Origin: Humidesulfovibrio sp. | Lineage (GTDB): Bacteria; Desulfobacterota; Desulfovibrionia; Desulfovibrionales; Desulfovibrionaceae | Direction of reading: 5' to 3' | Assembly (NCBI RefSeq): GCF_031082295.1 | Contig: NZ_JAVHLD010000032.1 | Location: 1-35,695 of the forward strand | DNA: 35,695 nt | Part shown: piece after piece, positions 1 through 7,195 of the stretch | Layout of the letters: each line of letters starts with the position of its first letter | Numbering within the stretch: position 1 is the stretch's first letter | Position numbers and translations under genes: made by a program | The notes under the pieces: generated by a model | Told to the model about the DNA's origin: nothing | Database searches by the model: none | Seen by the model: the letters and a program-made list of their open reading frames with translations, nothing else

Positions 1-1
1 C

Positions 2-799
2 TTGATCCATCCGGCCAGGTCATTGGAATCGGGTAAGGCCCGGGGGGCCCGAGAGTCGTCCAGATCGTCGGCGGGAGCCGGGGCGGTGGCGGCGGGCCTG
101 CACGGATTCTTCGCCATCAGCCTGGGCGCGAACCAGGTGCTCTCCGGCCTGGCCTTGTCGCTGCTCGGCGCGGGGCTCACCGGCGTGCTCGGCCGCGACC
201 TGCTCGGCGCGCCGGGGCTGGTGCTCCCGTCCGTGCCGGTGCCGGCGCTCTCGGAGCTGCCCGTGGTCGGCCCGGCCCTGTTCAACCAGCCCGTGCTGAC
301 CTACCTGGCGCTCGTCCTGGCCCCGCTTTTGTGGTGGGCGCTGGCCCGCACGCGCCTGGGGCTTCTGGTGCGCGCCAGCGGGGAAAACGCCTCCGCCGCC
401 TATGCCTCGGGCGTGTCCGTGCCTTTGGTGCGCCACGGCTGCACCTGTTTCGGCGGGGCGCTGGCGGGCCTGGGCGGAGCGTTCCTGTCGCTCTCCTACA
501 CGCCGGGCTGGAAGGAGGGCATGAGCGCGGGCCAGGGCTGGATCGCCATCGCCATGGTCATCTTCGCCACCTGGCGGCCAATGCGCGCCCTGTGCGGGGG
601 GCTCTTGTTCGGCGCGCTCACCGCCGCCCAGTTCTCGTTCCAGACCGAGGGCGCGGAGCTGGTGCCCGTGTGGGTGCTGCGCGCCGGGCCGTACCTGCTG
701 ACCATCGGCGTGCTGACCTTGGTGCAGGCCAGCGCGCGGCTGCGGCGATATTCCGGCCCGCCCGCCGACCTGGGCCGCTTCTTCCGTCCCGGCAGCTAG
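2..799 (+). CDS. ABC transporter permease, sugar/nucleoside type (5' partial)
   Basis: This is an inner-membrane permease of the branched family that imports nucleosides or simple sugars together with a Bmp-type lipoprotein and a double ATPase. From about residue 28 the protein shows the family signature GANQVLSGLALSLLGAGLTG, a large periplasmic loop with a PVPALSELPVVGPALFNQ stretch, then several hydrophobic segments and a conserved LGLLVRASGENASAAYASGV cytoplasmic loop. The last segments contain GWIAIAMVIFATWRPM, also typical. Family members are about 300 residues, so the front end is missing. The first 27 or so residues before AGAGAVAAGLHG are Arg/Ser-rich and do not look like a permease, and frame 1 and frame 3 give nothing better. 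The real start is outside the window or the edge is damaged. Upstream partner genes are not visible. The frame ends convergent with the YHS gene. Confidence 0.8.
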   Translation: MIHPARSLESGKARGARESSRSSAGAGAVAAGLHGFFAISLGANQVLSGLALSLLGAGLTGVLGRDLLGAPGLVLPSVPVPALSELPVVGPALFNQPVLTYLALVLAPLLWWALARTRLGLLVRASGENASAAYASGVSVPLVRHGCTCFGGALAGLGGAFLSLSYTPGWKEGMSAGQGWIAIAMVIFATWRPMRALCGGLLFGALTAAQFSFQTEGAELVPVWVLRAGPYLLTIGVLTLVQASARLRRYSGPPADLGRFFRPGS

Positions 800-830
800 G
801 CCCGCTGACCGGAGAAGATCCGGAGAAGGC

Positions 831-1280
831 CTAGCGCCCCAGCACGCCCGGCCAGTTGCGGTCGGCCTGGTCGATGTAGCCCTTCGTGTCCAGCAGCCAG
901 GTCTCGCGCACGGACTTGGAGTAGTTGAGGTACAGGTGCCCGTCCACGATGCTCCAAGCCTCCGGGTCGATGCCCGCGGTGGAGCCCTTGGCCACGGCGT
1001 AGGCGCAGTAGCCGCCGTATCGCGGCGCGTACTTCTCCGGGGTCGCCATGAACAGCCTCAGGTGTTCCGCCGAGGCGAAACGCCACTCCGCGCCGCTCCA
1101 CTTCAGGCTGTGCTCCTTCTTGCCCTCCACGAACCTGCCTTGGGTGAAGTAGGCCACCACGTCCGCGCCTTTCACCGCCACGACGCCAAAAAAGCCGGTG
1201 TTCACGGCGCTCTTGGCGGCCAGGGCGGTGCTCGCGGCGAGGCAGAGCAGCAGGGTCAGGATCACGGTGCGTAGACGCAT
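831..1280 (-). CDS. Secreted YHS domain protein, (seleno)protein-type subfamily
   Basis: A small exported protein of 149 residues. MRLRTVILTLLLCLAASTALAAKS is a clean signal peptide. The mature part is one YHS-type domain: KGADVVAYFTQGRFVEG, WRFASAEHLRLFMATPEKYAP, then GGYCAYAVAKG and DPEAWSIVDGHLYLNYS, ending NWPGV. This is the pattern of the YHS subfamily in which some relatives carry selenocysteine. Here the GGYC position is an ordinary Cys. YHS domains are generally thought to bind metal, and the exact role of this branch is not known. The start at 1280 is chosen because GGAGG lies a few bases upstream and the signal peptide begins there. A longer open frame upstream is only read-through in the frame overlapping the hydroxylase gene. 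It lies 23 bases after the hydroxylase stop, so it is probably the last gene of the four-gene minus-strand run beginning at 3509. Confidence 0.85.
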   Translation of the reverse strand: MRLRTVILTLLLCLAASTALAAKSAVNTGFFGVVAVKGADVVAYFTQGRFVEGKKEHSLKWSGAEWRFASAEHLRLFMATPEKYAPRYGGYCAYAVAKGSTAGIDPEAWSIVDGHLYLNYSKSVRETWLLDTKGYIDQADRNWPGVLGR

Positions 1281-1303
1281 AAGACCTCCGGTGTCGCAGG
1301 CGA

Positions 1304-2101
1304 TTACGCGAAGGGCATGCGCAACAGCCCCCAGAGCCCGGCCCAGGCGCGGTCGCGGAAGATGGTGAGGCCGATGGTCATGCCCGCGTGGCCCAGGGCT
1401 GGCTGGTCCAGGTAGGTGGCGAAGAGCCGGTCCCACCAGGGGAAGCAGAAGCCGAAGTTGGTGTTGGCCTCGCGCATGTCCGCGCTGTGGTGCACGCGGT
1501 GCATGTCCGGCGTGACGAGCGCCAGCCGCAGGGCGCGGTCCAGCGCCAGGGGCAGGCGAACATTGGCGTGGTTGAACATGGGCAGGGCGTTCAGCAGCAG
1601 CTCGAAGGCCAGCACCGCCCAGGCCGGGGGGCCGAGGGCAAGCACCAGCAGAAGCTTGTAGGCCAGGGACGCCAGCATCTCCAGCGGATGAAAGCGCACC
1701 GCCGTGGTCAGGTCGAGCACGGTGTCCGCGTGGTGCACGCGGTGCAGCCGCCAGAACCAGCGCCAGCGGTGCGAGGCCACATGCTGCCAGTAGATGGCGC
1801 AGTCGAGCAGCAGGATGGCGCACAGCCCGGCGGCGGGTTCCGGCAGCGGCAGCCCCAGCGCGGCAAGCAGGTTGAACAGCCCCCAGCCCTTGGCCTGGGC
1901 CAGGGCGGCCAGGCCCACGGGCAGCACCGGCACGCTCAGGCGGATGACGAGGGTGGACACGGCCACCAGCCCCAGGTTGGCGGGCCAGCGCAGCCGCCGC
2001 TCGGCCGGGCGCGCCAGGCGCGGGGCCAGTGCCTCCGCCAGGGCCAGGGCCAGCGCCACGCCCAGGAACGTGGACAGCCGCAGCAGCGCCTCGTGGTTCA
2101 T
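1304..2101 (-). CDS. Membrane sterol desaturase / fatty acid hydroxylase family protein
   Basis: An integral membrane di-iron oxygenase-type protein of 265 residues. Several hydrophobic helices surround the histidine clusters that define the family: HVASHRWRWFWRLHRVHH, RFHPLE, FNHANV and HRVHHS. These would hold two irons and hydroxylate or desaturate a lipid or other hydrophobic substrate. The substrate cannot be read from the sequence. The ATG overlaps the TGA of the upstream glycosyltransferase as ATGA, so the two are translationally coupled. Placement directly behind two arsenosugar-type glycosyltransferases makes a lipid linked to that pathway a reasonable guess, but this is inference only. 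Confidence 0.88.
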   Translation of the reverse strand: MNHEALLRLSTFLGVALALALAEALAPRLARPAERRLRWPANLGLVAVSTLVIRLSVPVLPVGLAALAQAKGWGLFNLLAALGLPLPEPAAGLCAILLLDCAIYWQHVASHRWRWFWRLHRVHHADTVLDLTTAVRFHPLEMLASLAYKLLLVLALGPPAWAVLAFELLLNALPMFNHANVRLPLALDRALRLALVTPDMHRVHHSADMREANTNFGFCFPWWDRLFATYLDQPALGHAGMTIGLTIFRDRAWAGLWGLLRMPFA

Positions 2102-2757
2102 GTTGCGCCCGCCTTTGCCCCGACGTCATCGGCCTCCAGCAGACGGGCGGCCTCCGGGTGGCTCTCCAGGTAGTCGGCCAGCCCGGCGCGGTCGTCGATG
2201 TCGCGCCAGGGCGGCAGCATGTAGGCCGTGCGGCCCGCCTCGCGCAGGGCGTCCAGGGTTTGGGCCAGCACCTTGGGCGTGCTCCAGTCGATGCCGGAGA
2301 AGATTTCCGGCGCGAAGCTGCCCCGACGCAGGGCGATGAGGTGGTAGCCGCCGTCCAGGGCCGGGCCGAGCACCGCGTCGTGGTCGTCCAGCCGCGCCAG
2401 CGCCTCGCTTAAGAACTCCGCGGGCCTGTCCGGGGCGTCGGTGCCCACCAGCACGGCGCGTTCCGCGCCACGGGCAAAGGCGTCCTCGAAGGCGTGGCGC
2501 ATGCGCAGCCCCAGGTCCTCGCCCCTCTGCGGCGCGTAGTCGTACCCGGAGCCCAGCCAGGACGAGAACTCCCCCCCGCGCCGGGCCGGGGCGAAGCTGA
2601 CAGTCACGGGCAGGCCGAGGCTCGCCGCCGCGGCCAGGGTTTCCTCCGCGAAATGCCGCGCCAGCCGCGCCGCCGCCGCATCGCCGACTTCGGCCGCCAG
2701 CCGCGTCTTGACCGCGCCGGGCTCGGGAAACTTCAAAAACACGATGACGCGCCTCAT
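2098..2757 (-). CDS. TIGR04282-type (DUF2064) nucleotidyl/glycosyl transferase of arsenosugar clusters
   Basis: A soluble 219-residue protein of the DUF2064/CofC-like fold. Family marks are KFPEPGAVKTRLA at the N terminus, LVGTDAPDRP in the middle and GPALDGGYHLIALRRG, followed by WSTPKVLAQTL and DIDDRAGLADYL near the end. This family co-occurs with the radical SAM protein ArsS and with TIGR04283 glycosyltransferases, and is therefore named as arsenosugar-associated. The activity itself has not, to my knowledge, been shown directly. The start MRRVIVFLKF is chosen because it is the family N terminus and its ATG overlaps the upstream TGA at 2754-2756. Its own stop overlaps the next start at 2099-2101. 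A much longer open frame extends upstream, but it is antisense-free read-through over the neighbouring gene in another frame. Confidence 0.92.
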   Translation of the reverse strand: MRRVIVFLKFPEPGAVKTRLAAEVGDAAAARLARHFAEETLAAAASLGLPVTVSFAPARRGGEFSSWLGSGYDYAPQRGEDLGLRMRHAFEDAFARGAERAVLVGTDAPDRPAEFLSEALARLDDHDAVLGPALDGGYHLIALRRGSFAPEIFSGIDWSTPKVLAQTLDALREAGRTAYMLPPWRDIDDRAGLADYLESHPEAARLLEADDVGAKAGAT

Positions 2758-3509
2758 GTGTAGAACCTCGCAAGGCGTTGCGGGCCGACGCCCAGGTGGT
2801 AGAGCGCGCGCAGCAGCACGTTGCGGGCGGTGCAGAACAGCAGGCCCTCGGCCTCCCAGCGCCGGGCCGAGGTGGACGCGCAGGCGGACAGAAGCCGGAT
2901 GCGGCGCCCGGAACGGCGCAGGCGGGTCATGAGCTCCAGGTCCTCCATGAGCGGGATGTCCGCGAAGCCGCCCACGGCCGCGAAGCAGTCCCGTCGCAGG
3001 AAGATGGCCTGGTCGCCGTAGGGCGCGCGCGTGAGGCGCGAGCGCAGGTTGGCCGCCCAGGCGATGAACCGAAGGCCGGGGCCGGGCGGGCCGCTCTCCG
3101 GCATGATGCGGAGCCGGAAGGCCCCGCCGCAGATTACCCCGCCGCCGGTATCGCCGGTCTCGGGCGCCAGGGCGTGCTCGATGCGCGCGAAGGCGTCCAG
3201 CGGCAGGCGCGTGTCCGCGTGCAGAAACAGCAGCACATCGCCGCGTGCCGCTGCGGCCCCGGCGTTCATCTGCCGCGCGCGGCCCTTGGCCGAGGCAAGG
3301 CCCTTCACGCCTGCTGTGTCCGCGCCCTCTCGCAGCGCCGCCAGGGTGGCCTGTTCCGGGTCGCCGTCCACCACGAGGATCTCCACGCTGCCAGCGCTCG
3401 GGCCGCCCGGGGCCGGAATGCGCGCCAAGTGCGCGAGCAGCGCGCCAATGCGCGCCTGTTCCCGGTACGCGGGGATGACGACGGAGAGGGCAGGGCGGGG
3501 GTGGTCCAT
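2754..3509 (-). CDS. TIGR04283-type family 2 glycosyltransferase of arsenosugar clusters
   Basis: A 251-residue GT-A fold glycosyltransferase. The N terminus has LSVVIPAYREQARIGALL and the nucleotide-binding ILVVDGDPEQATL. The subfamily hallmark KGRARQMNAGAAAARGDVLL-FLHADTRLP follows at about residues 75-105, with the HAD motif as the metal/sugar-nucleotide site. Later come YGDQAIFLRR and VGGFADIPLMEDLELMTRLR, the acceptor-side ED motif. It is the first gene of the minus-strand run 3509-831 and ends inside the ATGA overlap with the TIGR04282 gene. The pair is the usual companion of ArsS-type radical SAM proteins, consistent with the ArsS gene about 2.4 kb away. No Shine-Dalgarno sequence is visible before the ATG at 3509. 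Confidence 0.92.
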   Translation of the reverse strand: MDHPRPALSVVIPAYREQARIGALLAHLARIPAPGGPSAGSVEILVVDGDPEQATLAALREGADTAGVKGLASAKGRARQMNAGAAAARGDVLLFLHADTRLPLDAFARIEHALAPETGDTGGGVICGGAFRLRIMPESGPPGPGLRFIAWAANLRSRLTRAPYGDQAIFLRRDCFAAVGGFADIPLMEDLELMTRLRRSGRRIRLLSACASTSARRWEAEGLLFCTARNVLLRALYHLGVGPQRLARFYT

Positions 3510-3555
3510 GACGCATGGTAGCAGGTGCGCGGAGGAAACGGAAGGCTTGGCCGCG

Positions 3556-3584
3556 TTGCGGCGGCAGCGGGAATGCGCTAGGCT
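3556..3584 (+). promoter_or_regulatory. Possible promoter for the TVP38-oxidoreductase pair
   Basis: TTGCGG at 3556-3561 and TAGGCT at 3579-3584 are spaced by 17 bases in the 81-base gap between divergent genes. Each box is a weak match. If real, transcription would begin at or next to the ATG at 3591, and no ribosome-binding site precedes that ATG. Confidence 0.25.
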
Positions 3585-3590
3585 CGTGGC

Positions 3591-4307
3591 ATGAGCCAGT
3601 CGCAGACCCCCTCCCCCCCGGGCGGCAACGCCCCCAGGTTCGCGCTGGCGGCTCTGCTGCTGCTCGGCGTCGCGGCCTTCTTCGGCCTTGGGCTGGACAA
3701 GTACCTGACCCTGGCGGCGCTCAAATCGTCCCTGGGCGAGCTGCGCCAGTGGACCGACCAGCGGCCCTGGGTTTCGGCCTCGGGGTTCTTCGCCCTGTAC
3801 GTCACGGTCACCGGGCTGGGGCTGCCCGGCGCGGCGGTCATGACCATCGCCGGGGGCGCGCTGTTCGGCTTCGTGGAGGGCGTGGCGCTGGCCTCCTTCG
3901 CCAGCACGGGCGGCGCGGTGCTGTCCTGCCTGTCGGCGCGCTACATCCTGCGCGGCTGGGTGCAGGCGCGCTTCGGTTCCCGGCTGGCGGCCGTCAACCA
4001 GGGCATCGAGCGCGAGGGCGCGTTCTACCTGTTCACCATGCGCCTCATCCCGGCCCTGCCGTTCTGGGCCATCAACCTGCTCATGGGCCTGACGCCCATG
4101 CCCGTGCGCACCTATGCCTGGGTTTCGCAGGTGGGCATGCTCCCAGCGACCATGGTCTTCGTCTACGCCGGGACGCGCATCGCCCTTGTGGAGTCTTTGG
4201 CCGACGTGCTCTCTCCAGGCCTCATCGCGGCCTTTGCCCTGCTCGGGCTGTTCCCCATCACCGCGCGCAAGCTGGTGGCCTGGCTGCGCGGCAGGCGGCG
4301 GTCCTGA
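3591..4307 (+). CDS. TVP38/TMEM64 (DedA/VTT superfamily) membrane protein
   Basis: A 238-residue inner-membrane protein. A first hydrophobic segment at about residues 18-36 is followed by a short soluble stretch and the VTT core. The core has LPGAAVMTIAGGALFGFVEGVALASFASTGGA, the conserved re-entrant glycine-rich loop, then RYILRGWVQARFG, the amphipathic stretch GAFYLFTMRLIPALPFWAINLLMG, and a last pair of helices with PATMVFVYAGTRIA. The family includes lipid scramblase-like and ion-linked transporters, and no specific substrate can be assigned. It lies 23 bases before a disulfide oxidoreductase on the same strand. The same pair of families is known next to arsenosugar genes in other bacteria (from memory). 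The ATG has no Shine-Dalgarno sequence. Confidence 0.9.
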   Translation: MSQSQTPSPPGGNAPRFALAALLLLGVAAFFGLGLDKYLTLAALKSSLGELRQWTDQRPWVSASGFFALYVTVTGLGLPGAAVMTIAGGALFGFVEGVALASFASTGGAVLSCLSARYILRGWVQARFGSRLAAVNQGIEREGAFYLFTMRLIPALPFWAINLLMGLTPMPVRTYAWVSQVGMLPATMVFVYAGTRIALVESLADVLSPGLIAAFALLGLFPITARKLVAWLRGRRRS

Positions 4308-4330
4308 CCTTCATCCGCAAGGAGGCGTCC

Positions 4331-5806
4331 ATGGCAAACTACGACTACGACATCGCCATCATCGGCGGCGGAGCGGGCGGGCTTTCCGTGGCCGCCGGAG
4401 CGGCCCAGTTGGGCGCGCGCACCCTGCTCGTCGAGCGCGAGGAGCACCTCGGCGGGGATTGCCTGTTCTACGGCTGCGTGCCGAGCAAGACCCTCATCGC
4501 CACCGCCAACGCTCGCCACGTCATGTCGCGCGCGCAGGATTTCGGCCTGCCCGCCGTGGACCTGCCGCCCGTGGACTTCGCCAAGGTGCGCGAGCGCATC
4601 GAGAGCGTCATCATGGGCATCCGTGGGCACGACTCCATCGAGCGCTTCTGCGGCCTGGGGGCCGAGGTGCGCTTCGGGGCGGCGCGCTTCGTCGACGATC
4701 ATGTGGCTGAAATCGACGGCAAGCGCGTGAGCGCGGCCAAATGGGTCGTGGCCACGGGCGCCCGCGCGCAGGTGCCGCCCATTCCCGGCCTGGCCGAGAC
4801 GCCGTTTCTGACCAATCGCGAAATCTTTTCGCTGGAACGCCTGCCGGAGCGCCTGGTGGTGCTGGGCGGCGGGCCCATCGCCGTGGAGCTGGCCCAGGCC
4901 TTCCGCCGCCTGGGCTCCCAGGTGGACGTCGTCCAGCGCTCCACGAGCATCCTGACCCGCGACGACGCGGACATGGCCGCCGAGGTGCGGCAGACCCTGG
5001 AGGCCGAGGGCGTGCGCTTTCATCTGGGCGCGGCGCTTGCTTCCGTGGGGCTGGAGAAGGGGCGCAAGGTCGCGCGCTTCACCCAGGACGGGCAGGAGCG
5101 CAGCGTCGGCGGCGACGTCCTGCTGGTGGCCCTGGGCCGCACGCCCAACGTGGAGGGCCTGAGGCTGGAACAGGCCGGAGTCGAGTACGGCCCCAAGGGC
5201 ATCACCGTGGACGCGCGCCTGCGCACCAGCCGACCGCACATCTTCGCCTGCGGCGACGTGACCGGGGCATGGCAGTTCACCCACGCGGCCGGGTACGAGG
5301 CGGGCGTGGTGGTGGCGAACGCAATCTTCCGCCTGCCGCGCAAGGCCGACTACACCTGGATGCCCTGGTGCACCTACACCGAGCCGGGCCTGGGCGGCCT
5401 GGGCCTGAACGAGGCCGCGGCCCGGAAGGCGGGCCTGAAGCCCGGCGTGGACTACCGGGTGGTGGTGGAGCATTTCGCGGACAACGACAAGGCCCGGGCC
5501 GAGGCCGAGACCGGGGGCAGGCTCAAGCTGCTGCTGGATTCCGGGGGCAAGCCGCTGGGCGTGCAGATCGTCGGTTCCGGCGCGGGCGAGCTTTTGGGCG
5601 AGTGGGCGGCGGTGCTGGCGGGCAAGGTCTCGCTGACCACGCTGGCGGGCACCACGCACCCGTACCCCACGCGCTGCGAGTCGGCCAAGGCCGTGGCCGG
5701 GCGCATCGTGGGCGAAAAGCTGTTCTCGCCCACGGTCAAGAAGGCCCTGCACTACGTGTTCGGGCTCAAGGGCCGGGCCTGCGTGCCGGCGGAGCCGCCT
5801 GCCTAA
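4331..5806 (+). CDS. FAD-dependent pyridine nucleotide-disulfide oxidoreductase, mercuric reductase-like
   Basis: A cytoplasmic flavoprotein of 491 residues, the normal size for the dihydrolipoamide dehydrogenase/mercuric reductase group without a metal-binding front domain. FAD-binding IIGGGAGGLSVAAGAA is at residues 9-24. The redox pair lies in GGDCLFYGCVPSK. The NAD(P) site is VVLGGGPIAVELAQAF, and the second FAD motif is HIFACGDVTGAWQFTHAA. At the C terminus the dehydrogenase His-Glu region reads HPYPTRCE. The catalytic base His of true dihydrolipoamide dehydrogenases is replaced by Tyr, so it is probably not Lpd. No C-terminal CC pair for Hg(II) is present either, so the substrate is open. 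The start at 4331 has AAGGAGG upstream. The stop is 25 bases from the end of the convergent ArsS gene. Confidence 0.92.
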   Translation: MANYDYDIAIIGGGAGGLSVAAGAAQLGARTLLVEREEHLGGDCLFYGCVPSKTLIATANARHVMSRAQDFGLPAVDLPPVDFAKVRERIESVIMGIRGHDSIERFCGLGAEVRFGAARFVDDHVAEIDGKRVSAAKWVVATGARAQVPPIPGLAETPFLTNREIFSLERLPERLVVLGGGPIAVELAQAFRRLGSQVDVVQRSTSILTRDDADMAAEVRQTLEAEGVRFHLGAALASVGLEKGRKVARFTQDGQERSVGGDVLLVALGRTPNVEGLRLEQAGVEYGPKGITVDARLRTSRPHIFACGDVTGAWQFTHAAGYEAGVVVANAIFRLPRKADYTWMPWCTYTEPGLGGLGLNEAAARKAGLKPGVDYRVVVEHFADNDKARAEAETGGRLKLLLDSGGKPLGVQIVGSGAGELLGEWAAVLAGKVSLTTLAGTTHPYPTRCESAKAVAGRIVGEKLFSPTVKKALHYVFGLKGRACVPAEPPA

Positions 5807-5821
5807 ATGCGCGTGGTGCTC

Positions 5822-5840
5822 GCGGCCTGAACTAGGCCGC
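5822..5840 (-). promoter_or_regulatory. Candidate bacterial SECIS hairpin of arsS
   Basis: On the minus strand a perfect 7-base-pair stem (5840-5834 with 5828-5822, GCGGCCU and AGGCCGC) carries a five-base loop AGUUC. The loop begins 19 bases after the in-frame UGA at 5855-5853 and has G as its second base. Both fit the published bSECIS rules as I recall them: a loop 16-37 bases after UGA and G among the first two loop bases. No T-run follows on either strand, so it is a poor terminator. Confidence 0.65.
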
Positions 5841-6806
5841 CACTGAGCCGCCTCAGGTGAAGCCCGACCCGGCGGTGCAGGCGAAGCAGTGCTCGCCCAC
5901 GGGGATGGCCGCGCCTTCGTCGTGGGCCAGATAGTCGCGCACGTGCCGCGCCCCGCTGGCGGGGATCCCTGCGGCCTGATGGAAGTCGCAGTCGTAGAGG
6001 CTGCCGTCCCACCCCACGGACACGATGTTGCGGCACATGAGCGAGCAGAGCACGCCGGGGTTGAAGCGCTGGCGCAGCAAATCCATGTAGCCGCCCAGGT
6101 TGCCGGAGCGCTCAAGCCAGTTGTGGAAGCGCCCCAGCGGCACGTTGGCGAAGACGAAGAGCGAGTCGAAGCGGATGCCGCGGCGGTCGAGGGCCTGGCG
6201 GAAGGTCCTGGTGGCCGAGGCCTGGGCGGGCGGCAGGAAGGCGCCGCCGGGATTGGACACCAGGTGCAGTTCCAGTCCGGCGCCCTGCCCGAAGCCGCGT
6301 GAATTCAGCCTGTGCAGCATGTCGAGGCTCTTTTCGAACACCCCCGCGCCACGGATCGCCTCCACCTGCCCGGCGTTGACCGCGGGCAGCGACGCCCCGA
6401 TGCTCCAGCCGCCCTTGGCCAGCAGGTCCACCAGCGCGTCGCGGCCGTCCATCTCCAGCAGCGCCAGCAGGTTGGTGCGGAAGATTCGCCCCGTGGCCTT
6501 GTTCGCCGCCAGGGGGCCGAGGTGCGTCAGCAGGTGCGCCAGGTCCGGGTTCAGCTCCGGCGCGCCGCCGGTGACGTCCACCGAGGCGAAGGGGACGCGC
6601 CGGGCCAGGGCGATGACCTCGTCCATGGTGGCGCGGCTCATGGCCTCGGTGCGCGTCGGCCCGGCCTCCAGGTGGCAGTGGCGGCAGGATAGGTTGCAGG
6701 CATAGCCCACGTTGACCTGCAGGCAGTCTGCGCGGCCCTTGCGCAGGCTCAGGCCGTGTTCCGCCAGGGTTTCGGCGAAGGTCATCTCGCTCGTGGGCGC
6801 GCTCAT
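5832..6806 (-). CDS. arsS: Arsenosugar biosynthesis radical SAM selenoprotein ArsS (UGA recoded)
   Basis: A radical SAM enzyme that in characterised relatives joins the 5'-deoxyadenosyl group to dimethylated arsenic. The iron-sulfur motif is C37-x3-C41-x2-C44 (YACNLSCRHCHLEAGPT). VTGGAPELNPDLAHLL is the conserved central strand. The C-terminal Cys-rich half has CSLMCRNIVSVGWDGSLYDC and HCFACTAGSG. The frame meets TGA at 5853-5855 after GSGFT but continues GGSVAA to TAG at 5832-5834. Family members end in AGSS-Cys-GG or AGSS-Sec-GG, so the UGA sits exactly at the known Cys/Sec position and the full product is 324 residues with Sec318. A hairpin of SECIS type follows. Ending the gene at 5853 would cut it short by seven residues. 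It lies nine bases after the peroxidase-like gene. No arsenic methyltransferase gene (arsM) is in the window. Confidence 0.9.
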
Positions 6807-6815
6807 GAGGCTGGC

Positions 6816-7145
6816 CTACAGGGTCTTCTTGTCCAGGATGTTGCGCATCTGCACGCCGTGCACCAGGGTGGCCCCTCCGCGGATGGCCGCGGCCACGTGC
6901 ACGGCCTCGGTCATCTCGTCGGGGTTGGAGCCCTTTTCCAGGCAGGTGTTGGTGTAGGCGTCGATGCAGTAGGGACACTGCACCGCGTGGGCCACGGCCA
7001 GGGCGATGAGGGCCTTTTCGCGCTCGGAGAGCGCGCCCTCGGCAAAGACCTCGCCGTAGTAGGCGAAGAACTTCTTCGCCGCCTCTGGCGCGTTCTTGCC
7101 GATGTCGCCGAATTTGGCCAGGTCCTGCGGGTTGTAGTAGTCCAT
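6816..7145 (-). CDS. Arsenosugar-associated peroxidase-like protein (AhpD/CMD fold, TIGR04169-type)
   Basis: A 109-residue protein of the carboxymuconolactone decarboxylase/AhpD fold. It opens MDYYNPQDLAKFGDIGKNAPE and has REKALIALAVAHAVQCPYCIDAYTNTCLEKG with the redox CPYC pair and downstream His-rich helix region EAVHVAAAIRGGATLVHGVQ. AhpD-type proteins reduce peroxides or partner disulfides with this CxxC. The branch found beside ArsS is annotated from context, with some relatives carrying selenocysteine. Here both positions are Cys. AAGGAG lies eight bases before the ATG. It sits between MsrAB (50 bases upstream) and ArsS (9 bases downstream), so the three probably share a transcript. The product would supply or protect thiol/selenol chemistry for ArsS, which is inference. 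Confidence 0.9.
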   Translation of the reverse strand: MDYYNPQDLAKFGDIGKNAPEAAKKFFAYYGEVFAEGALSEREKALIALAVAHAVQCPYCIDAYTNTCLEKGSNPDEMTEAVHVAAAIRGGATLVHGVQMRNILDKKTL

Positions 7146-7195
7146 CGGTGCCGCTCCTTGCGCTTGCGGGGGTGGTGGGTGACTGTAAGGGGCTC

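Noticed and set aside
4331-5806. Calling the flavoprotein mercuric reductase or dihydrolipoamide dehydrogenase
   Set aside because: It lacks the C-terminal Cys pair and metal-binding domain of MerA, and has Tyr in place of the catalytic His of dihydrolipoamide dehydrogenase.
5822-5840. Reading the hairpin as a simple bidirectional terminator
   Set aside because: No T-run on either strand, and it overlaps the last codons of arsS at SECIS distance from UGA. Termination may be a side role only.
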